DNA from: Jaapia argillacea MUCL 33604
Lineage: Eukaryota > Basidiomycota > Agaricomycetes > Jaapiales > Jaapiaceae
DNA length: 64,000 nucleotides
NCBI GenBank assembly: GCA_000697665.1
Contig: KL197713.1
Span: 1,018,593 to 1,082,592 of the forward strand
Reading direction: 5' to 3'
Part shown: one piece after another, positions 56,448 to 64,000 of the stretch
Numbering within the stretch: position 1 is the first letter of the stretch
Layout of the letters: each line of letters opens with the position of its first letter
Notes under the pieces: model-generated
The model's database searches: none
Told to the model about the DNA's origin: nothing
Seen by the model: only the letters and a program-made list of their open reading frames with translations
Translations under genes and position numbers: made by a program

Positions 56448-58919
56448 TTATGATGTGAAGAGGCAGACTATCGCTGCTTGCATCACCAGCGGAGCGTACA
56501 CTAGACATACAAAAGGCGCAAACCAAATACCTAAAACTTCCCAAGCCCAGACGGCTTTCTGAACTTGTGGTATGAAAAACAGCCAGCCAAATCCAAGGGT
56601 AATATAGCCAATATAGTTGCCGATACGGCCGAAGACTCTGGGGGAAGGGGCGACCATGGATAAGGGAACTCCGAGGAGGACGGCGAGGGTGGCTGCCAAT
56701 GAGAAATTGAGGACGGATATGATGGAGATCACTGTTGAGGCGAGACAGAGGGTGAAGGACTTCAGGATTGTTGAGAAGGGTTGAGAGGGTGGGAGTGTTT
56801 GAGAGGGGAGTGAGAAGAAGGCGGCCGGGGCGAGGAGTGATACGAGTAGGAATAGAATGGGCGACATGACCTAGATGGCGGAATTAGATGGAGTCGATGA
56901 AGGTACTGTGGGGAAACGTCTTACTGGTAGATGGTCGAGCACCCACGACTTGGTAAGTAGGAAGAATAATAGAAGACCGGTCGCGTGAGTGAAACATATG
57001 ATGCTCAAAACAGGTAAAACAGGCCGCGATCTTCGAGTCCATCGGCTCTTCAATGGGAGCTGTGTGGGTCCTGCCAAGATATCCTTGCTCTTCTCGTCCG
57101 AGGGAAATGCAGGTCGCGCCACCCAACCTGCGTTGACCCACTCTCCAAGGCCACCGAATAAGAGAGCTACACTGATTAACACAGCGCTCGGGAGGTATGT
57201 TCCAATTTTCATGAACGTCGTCGGGCCTTTGAGGAGGTAGAAGAAGAATGAGGCGTGCAATCGCTCGAGGAGATTGTTCATTGTTCGCAAAGTAGATTCA
57301 ACAACGCTGTGAACGGTGAAAGATGAGGGACCGGGACGGGAAGAAAATTTTGGGCCTTACCGCCCGATAGCGTGGAATCCGTGGGGTCCCGGGGCGGGGA
57401 CAGCGAATATTGTTATGGCGTCTATGCGGAACCTAAAGTTGAATTGAATTAAACGTATCCGTCCAGATGAGATGTAGGAGCAACGTACTGATGGAACAGG
57501 CCGTGAACTCCACTTGGCATTCCACGGGCTTGGTAACCAACATGACGAAGAACATTTTTTGCAGCATATGAATATTCTTGGACGTCTTCCATATTCTTCA
57601 CAAAATCTGGAAGCCAAGAAGGGATGTTGCTCATTTCGACTTCACGGCCAGGGTAATCTCGCGGATCCAGGTGGTCGTACACCAGGACAGGGACACCTCC
57701 AGTGTATCTTGAGATGTGCTGGAATGAGTTTAGGAGATCTTGGTTCGGGAGCCGCCCGTTAACGCCCTCTGGTCATAGAATTGTCAACAGGTACCGTCAG
57801 AAAAAGACGGGAGGATGGGTACCGAAGAATATCCCCAGATGTGAGAAAGAATGACCGGGGTAATCGATGTTAAGGGCGGTCCAGATCACTCCAGAAGGAA
57901 GTTCCAAAGAATCGGCCTCTAGGACTGGTAAAGTTCAGTTGACTGAGATGGCAGGAAAGCCATCAATTACAAACCTGATGAGGGGGCGCCATGATATGCG
58001 CTCAACCACGCATGCATTCCGTCCAGATATCCGTCGCCGATGACGAAAACAATGTCCTTCGCCCAAAGCGAATACTCTGACAGAAAAATGTCAGAATCCT
58101 TGCACTCGGGGAACAAGAGAGAGATCGGAACTCTTTAAGAATGCAGCCAGAGACAGCACAGTCGAGACACCCCTCAAGTTCAGAGTACCATCACCCTCTC
58201 CGGTCCTGCTGAGCCATGAGGCACTGATGACCATGGCCTCGCTACCGGATGAACGAGGGGATGAGAGAACCGCGTACGCATTTACCCCGTCGATTGCCTG
58301 GGCGAAGAGTGTTCAGACTTGAGCATCAAGAGAACTTGCCAAACCTTACGCCAGTGGCCGCTGCGTAATGGTAACGTTGTGTCGAAGCGTCCAATCCCAG
58401 CCTCTTGAATTCCTTGGAAATGAAATCCGCTCGCCTGCGTAAGGGTCAGCACCAGTGGGGCGTACATCAACAAATGATAACTCACTCGTTACTTGACGCA
58501 TTATTGTCCCGTAATGCCTCCAAGCCCTCCAGGTATCTATCGGCTCTGTGAACGTCGCCCCAGCTCCAGTAAGTGTTTACCTGGCTGCAAGTGTCAATCT
58601 CCGTTATGACTGCACGGCATACCGACCTACCGCTCCAGGCTGTAACGCATTCTCATCGATATACGTTCCTTGGCTCAAGAATGGCAGAGGAACCAACAAC
58701 ATCCAAGAGAAACCAGCCAGTAGCAGAACTAGCCTAGTCAAGAGTTAGTTTTATGAGTATGCCGATGAAAATTGGGTAGGCGAACCTGATGTACGGTAGC
58801 TTCTGCCAGAGCTTGTTCATTAAGATTCTTCGCCGACGGATCTTGATAGCGTTACTATCCGCCTTGGAAGCAGCATTTTTGTTCCGAGAGAACAGACTTT
58901 TCAGTTTGGCTGTCAGCAT
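56448..58919 (-). CDS. GAA1: GPI transamidase subunit GAA1
   Basis: GAA1 is an ER membrane subunit that helps attach GPI anchors to proteins such as the cupredoxin-like protein in this window. A Lys/Arg-rich N-terminus (IKIRRRRILMNK) is followed by the first membrane helix (LVLLLAGFSWMLLVPLPFL) and the conserved TYIDENALQPGAV. The lumenal peptidase-like domain contains HRADRYLEGL, EAMVISASWLS, KDIVFVIGDGYLDGMHAWL and PGVHGLFHQFRIDAIT-type blocks. Several C-terminal membrane helices end VYAPLVMQAAIVCLFTS. About 9 exons are needed. The start at 58919 faces the USP48-like start, 162 bp away. Confidence 0.92.
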
Positions 58920-59081
58920 CAGCAGTTGGGAACGACCGCAAGTGACGGTCAGAATCTTGCTGGCGGTCCGGCGACCGAAACGCGACTCCGTCACGCGCTT
59001 GTGGCACTGAACTGCATCACTTCCCCCTCCAGTCTTCATCTGCGATACCCTCCAGGAATAGCCTGCTTCGCGCCTGCTATC
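58920..59081. promoter_or_regulatory. compact divergent promoter, GAA1 / USP48-like
   Basis: Only 162 bp separate the two start codons on opposite strands. An AGTGACGGTCAGAA stretch lies near the middle. No TATA box is apparent. Confidence 0.5.
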
Positions 59082-62000
59082 ATGCCACCAAAGCGCAGAA
59101 GACGGCCATCCCCTGCTCCGACGGGGACAATCGTTGGCGAGAAACTGAAACGAGCTAAAGTCATCGCTTCCGAATACTCAGCCTGGGGCTGGGTTGGTAC
59201 GGACGTCAAGGATGTATCTGCAATATCTCGGGATCACCGCCTGTCCACTTGCGGGCTCTCGAAGCGTAATCATGCACCGTTCTGTGCCAATGTTTATGCC
59301 CCAGCTCCGATCCCTTCAAATGACCAAGTCAATCCACCCGCCGCACAAGGAGAGTTGGATGAGGATGTGATCGTTATATCAGACGACGAAGCACCCCAAT
59401 GTTCGAAGAAGGTATGTAAAAGTAACCCGAACTGCCTTAACTACCTCGGCCAAGAAGAGTGGGTGGATGAAGGTGAGTCTCCTCCTACCGTCAACGCCAT
59501 GCTGCCGTGAACCAACGGACCGTTCTACCTTGACAGAGGAAGCCAGGGCCGCGTTCATCAAAGGGGCCAACCTTGGCGACGATCCAACCCATGATTTCAG
59601 AGAGGATGGATCGCCTGTTGGGCTCAAGGTGGGCAATGAAGAACTGCTGAATAGCTTGTTATGATACTTATTCTTTCCCTAGAATTTAGGAGCCACTTGC
59701 TATGCCAATGCATTTTTACAAGTTTGCATTTCCCTCCCCTTGGGTGTTTCTGTCTCATTGCTATATAGGTCTGGTTTCAAGACATGGCTTTCCGCGACGG
59801 GGTATACAAGTGCCAGCCGAGTCCTGGCCGAGAAGCTGGCTTTGATGTATGTTCCCTCTTTCCCATTTGCGTCTGATTCTCAATTCATGCACCAGGATTC
59901 TCCCGTTTTTCAACTGCAAGTCACATTTACGGCGTTACAGGAGAGTGTTCAGGGCGTTTTCAACCCAAGCAAGTTAGTGGAAAGTTTGAGGTTGCGTACA
60001 TCAGAGCAACAAGATGCGCAAGAGTTGGTTTTGCTTCTCCCCGACGAGAATACCTTCCGACACTGATACATGTCACATCTGCAGGTTTTCGAAGTTGTTC
60101 ATGTCTCATCTTGACACAGAATTCCGGAAACAAGAGGACACTGGCCTGAAAACACTGATTCCAGATCAGGTTTCTATCCTTACTGATTTCTAGCTTCGCC
60201 ACACTCTGATCAGCGGTCTTGTTTAGTTTCAGGGCAAACAGGTGTATGGCACGCTATGCTCCAATTGCCACAACCGGTCTGAGCGGTTATCAGATTTCTT
60301 GGAGATCGAAATCAACATTGAGGTACTATCCATCTGCATCCTTGACATCATGCACTCGCTCATCGTTGACTCTGTAAGAACAACGCAAAATTAGAAGACC
60401 GCATCTCCGCCTTGCTTCAACCTGAACCGCTGTCTGGTGACAACCAGTTCGCATGCCGGCTCCTTCTTGCGATATATTAATACTCACTGCGAGACTAGGT
60501 ATTATTGTTCAAGCTGCGATAGCTTGCAAGATGCAACTCGATACACGGAACTACGTGAATTACCGCCCGTCCTTCACTTTTCATTACTGCGTTTCGTCTT
60601 CGATGTCTCTTCAATGCAGCGGAAGAAATCCAAGCACGCCATATCGTTTCCCACCCTGATCGATATGGGGCAGTTCCTTGGGCCCGATGACACACATAAT
60701 GAACAAAGGTCCAATGGGACTTGTTCACGTAGCGGGCATGTATATGAGCTACGGGGGGTGCTCCTTCACAAGGGCCAAAGTGCGTATCATGGCCACTATG
60801 AAGCCCAAGTATTCGACGTATTGTAAGTCACCTTCTTCGGCCTGCATAATTACCCGACACGACTAAGAACTCGACAGAAACAAGCAGTGGTATCAGTTCA
60901 ATGACGAGACGGTTACGAAGATTAAAGTATTGGGCTCCGCACCGCTCAAAAGTAAAGGCCACATTGAAGTGATAGACGTTGACGGAGATCCAAGGTCTCT
61001 TTCTTTCTTACTTCTAATGCTTGAGTTGACCTCAATCCCTAGGTCTCGTGCTGGTCCATCCCGCCCTCGAGTTCGCAAGAAGCGAAGAGTGTATGACAGC
61101 GACGACGAAGGCGCTGAGTACGTCTTCTTGGCTTTCAACGCGGTGTTCCAACCTCACTGTTATTCATAGCGCATCTCCCCCTACCGAAAGCAAACCTGAA
61201 CAAATCAAGTTCGTCCCCCTTTATCTTTTCCCCCCTCATCTTATCCCCTTGTCAGTTATGTCTCGTCCAAAGATGCATATATGTTGATATATGCGCGCCG
61301 AGACACTAGTTCTGGCTCGACTTATTCGGCTCCTGATGCGATGGCGACACCTCTTGCCGTTGCGTCATCACCCCCTTCTCGCGCTCTGGAAGTTATCAGG
61401 GCGTCTGACTCCCGTTTGTACGAAGTGATGGGAGAGTTTGCAGAAAAGTGAGTCATAGCGTCTTCACTTCGCAACTCGATTGAGGATCTGGTTAGGCGCA
61501 GACAAGCGATTAGACGTTTCTACGAAATCAGAAGCAAGGTGATTCCAATCTATCAAACCTGGCATGTATCGTCGGAAGATCAGGTAGGAAGATTCATCCT
61601 GGAGAATATGCCACCGCCGTTCTGAATCCAATAATCTCAGAAATGCTTGGTGGTCAGTAGGCAGGCGTTACAGCGGTGGCTCAGCGGTTGTTTGCATGGA
61701 TTCAAGTGTGATAAGAAATCGGATGGTGTCGAACCAGGAGAAAGCTGCATTGGTGTCGACGAACCTCTCCCTGGGTCCAGTTTCGATCCGGCTGCTCATA
61801 TCATCGATGTCTCAGAGATCGTCTGTTCTCACGGGCGGCTGAGCCCAAAACACTCCAGTGACATGAAGCGCATTGAATACGTAGGGATATCATTGCCACC
61901 CCTTCCGTTCAATTACTGACCAGCGATTCAGCGAGCTTACCAACTTCTTGTCGCAGAAACCAAGTGTAGTTTCTCCCCCTTGCTCACACCAGACGATGTC

Positions 62001-63808
62001 TGTGAAATATGTGTTGCGGATGAGTTCACAGGTGTGTGCATGTGTGTGTAATATTCCAAAGTCAGCACCGTTGGATCTGACACTTCTATGCAGAGCGTTT
62101 CTATCAGTATCAGCATCCCAGACTTGTCGCGTCTTTCGACAAAGTCTGCGACGGTGACGCAGAGGCTCCTGGTTATTAGATTTCGAAGCCCTGGCTGAAA
62201 GGTTATCACCCTGTTCATTGAACTCCCATCAATTCTTTAAAATAATTGGATGATTCAGATTGGCGATTGCCCAAGCCCAAAATGCACACCTTCTCCCAAC
62301 CTGATCCCCCACCCGATGCGCCTGATTACGCCCACCATGTGCGGTGTGAGCACGATGGTCTATCGCAGAATTTCAGCTCGAGGAGAAAGATATCGATTGA
62401 AGTAGGCGGATCTTCTTGCTCATGATCGTCTTTGACCACCTCTAGGCTCACAGTCTTCTAAAAATGCTGTTTCCCCAATGGGAGACATTGTCGACAAATT
62501 TGCAGCCCTGCATTGTATGCGATGCCATGGTCCATGTTTCGAAGGAGGATAAACGAGAGTTGCGAAGAAAAGCAGAGGAAGAGAAGGTGATAGTCTCGTT
62601 TATTGATTCGGTATCGTGAGCTGAGATTGAGTCAGGCCAAACTCAAGCATATGCATGACAATGCGCTAAGCGGCAATACTCGGCTTCTCGAGGACGTTCC
62701 TTGTGCCATTCTTCCTGCTACCTTCATTCGGTGCTGGCGACAATGGCTCCTCCGTCCAGCTGAAGCTCCCCGCCCTGATCGCCTTGACAATTCGCAGTTT
62801 ATATGCGAGCATGATATGTTGGTTTTGGATCCCAACACATCGGCAGATTTTGATTGCAATGTGGCCCTTGTGAGAAAAACCGACTGGGATATTCTGGAAC
62901 ACCTGTGGGTTTTGTCATGTCTTTGTCGACCTTTGTCGTTTTGACTCGGACGTACAAGTTATTCCGCAGGACCCTTCATTTCTCTCGAGAATCAATCTTA
63001 CACGGATGAATTTGGAGCCGTGCGGTGTCGTTTTGTCCACGAGCCTGCTGTTTGTCCCGATTGCCGTGAGAAGAGGTCGGTCGGTTGGTCTGGATCCTTC
63101 GTATTCCCGATTCCTGAACTCGGACTTCTCTAGGAAAGCCAATTTCGAGGAGGCAGCGGTCACCGTTCGCTTGCTAGGCCCAAAAGATGACCCATCAGAG
63201 TGTACTCTTTCCCGTGATCAGGTTAAAGACGTCAAACGTCCTTCTCAGCCAGCCGCGATACTCGGGACTCGTGGAATCAGACAATCTAAGCGGTTACGGC
63301 AAGTAAAAGTTTCCGGGGAAAGGAGAAGGGTGATGATCACAAAAAGTACGACCCTGAAAGATATCAAGTTAAAGGTTCGATCTACTTCCAAGCGTCCTTG
63401 TAAATTCCTCACCGTCCTCCCCGTCAGCTGCAAGACGAGTTTGGTGTGCCGACAATATGTCAGCGCCTGTTCCACCATTCTGTGGAGCTACAAGACAACT
63501 CGGCCACCGTGATGACAATGGGGATCCTGTCAAATGACTTACTTGATCTAAGAGAGGTGTTGGAGGACGAGTCTAACCTCAATTCAGACGCCGAAGGAGG
63601 AAACGATGCGAAGAGACGCCGAGATGAAGGGCGTGGCTTTGGCGGGACCTTACTTGCAGGGTCGGCGACAAGCGACGACGGTGTCAGTGACGGTCTGCAG
63701 AGTCGTGGTTCCACCCCATTGAACAAAGAGGCCCAGCCATGCCCAGTTTGTACCTTCGACAACACACTCGACGCCTCAATTTGCTCAGTATGTGATGCGC
63801 AGCTCTAA
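59082..63808 (+). CDS. Ubiquitin carboxyl-terminal hydrolase, USP48 type
   Basis: This cysteine peptidase (C19) removes ubiquitin. About 20 small exons run to the stop at 63808. The Cys box NLGATCYANAFLQVWF lies at about 59685-59770. SEQQDAQEFSKLFMSHL and a CxxC...CxxC zinc ribbon (CSNC, CSSC) follow, then the His box (YELRGVLLHKGQSAYHGHYEAQVFD) and WYQFNDETV. The order and the upstream NPNC..LGQEEWVDE match human USP48 closely. DUSP-like segments follow in the C-terminal half. The protein ends with a RanBP2-type zinc finger (CPVCTFDNTLDASICSVCD), which is not in human USP48 as I know it. The N-terminus is basic (PPKRRRRPS), suggesting nuclear localisation. Confidence 0.88.
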
Positions 63809-64000
63809 TTTCTTGGCCAATACCGTTGCTATTGATACATTCGTCATTCAACGATAATTCTATCCCAACACAATTCACAACTAAGTATGGTGCTACGACA
63901 AGAAAGCAATGCGAGTGAGCCAATAAAGTATTCGACAGCCATTATAGCTGCTTCAATGATGCGACGTCCCAGGTTAAAGAAGAAGACGAACCGAAACGAG
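63809..64000. other. 3' flank of the USP48-like gene
   Basis: The last 192 bp contain the likely 3' UTR and an AATAAAG (63923-63929) that could act as a polyadenylation signal. No further gene begins inside the window. Confidence 0.45.

Noticed and set aside
1-64000. Search for tRNA and rRNA genes
   Set aside because: GGTTCGA-like B-box strings (for example near 14004 and 30240) lie in coding sequence or lack an A-box and acceptor stem. None was accepted.
1-64000. Search for transposons, virus-like elements and CRISPR arrays
   Set aside because: No reverse transcriptase, integrase, transposase or capsid-like frame was seen, and no regularly spaced repeats. The one tight inverted repeat is far too short for a terminal repeat.

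Overview
The window reads as nuclear DNA of a filamentous basidiomycete, most likely an Agaricomycete. Genes are dense, lie on both strands and are cut by many introns of about 48-70 nt with GT..AG ends. The gene set includes a fused mitochondrial transhydrogenase, MED16, TAF7, ATG2 and a Crb2/53BP1-type checkpoint protein, and there are no operons. I assembled most exon models by hand. Where exon coordinates are listed, the lengths sum to a multiple of three and the protein reads through conserved motifs. ATG2, RAD54, GAA1 and the USP48-like gene are given mainly as spans.

Layout. 0-1.3 kb: 3' end of MED16 (+). 1.4-5.5 kb: two tandem paralogous CoA-dependent acyltransferase-like genes (-). 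6.7-8.0 kb: DapA-superfamily aldolase (-). 9.9-11.2 kb: tRNA pseudouridine synthase PUS4/TruB (-). 11.5-12.3 kb: GPI-anchored cupredoxin-like surface protein (-). 13.2-14.7 kb: RtcB-type RNA ligase homologue (+). 15.5-20.0 kb: proton-translocating NAD(P) transhydrogenase (+, 25 exons, three of them 4, 7 and 4 nt). 20.7-22.5 kb: nucleotide-sugar transporter (-). 23.1-25.1 kb: Ser/Thr-rich single-span membrane protein (-).

25.5-37.2 kb groups chromatin and DNA-repair genes: a Tudor plus tandem-BRCT checkpoint mediator (+), a BRI3-like small membrane protein (-), a chromodomain protein with an unrecognised C-terminal domain (+), and RAD54 (-). 37.2-41.2 kb is a 4-kb interval with no gene I can support. 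41.2-41.7 kb: small basic protein (+). 42.1-50.5 kb: ATG2 (+), the largest gene, with a long disordered insert built from short repeated motifs. 50.7-51.5 kb: RLP24 (-). 51.8-52.9 kb: SGNH/GDSL esterase (-), divergent from SAM37/metaxin (+, 53.0-54.4 kb). 54.6-56.4 kb: TAF7 (+). 56.4-58.9 kb: GPI transamidase subunit GAA1 (-), divergent from a USP48-type deubiquitinase (+, 59.1-63.8 kb).

Most genes are single-copy housekeeping functions: transcription (MED16, TAF7), RNA processing (PUS4, RtcB, RLP24), mitochondria (NNT, SAM37), secretory pathway and cell surface (transporter, GAA1, cupredoxin), autophagy, and DNA repair. I saw no tRNA, rRNA, CRISPR array, transposase or reverse transcriptase. 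I did not find a clearly new multi-gene system. The best leads are the transhydrogenase micro-exons, the chromodomain protein, the fungal RtcB, the acyltransferase pair and the ATG2 motif repeats.
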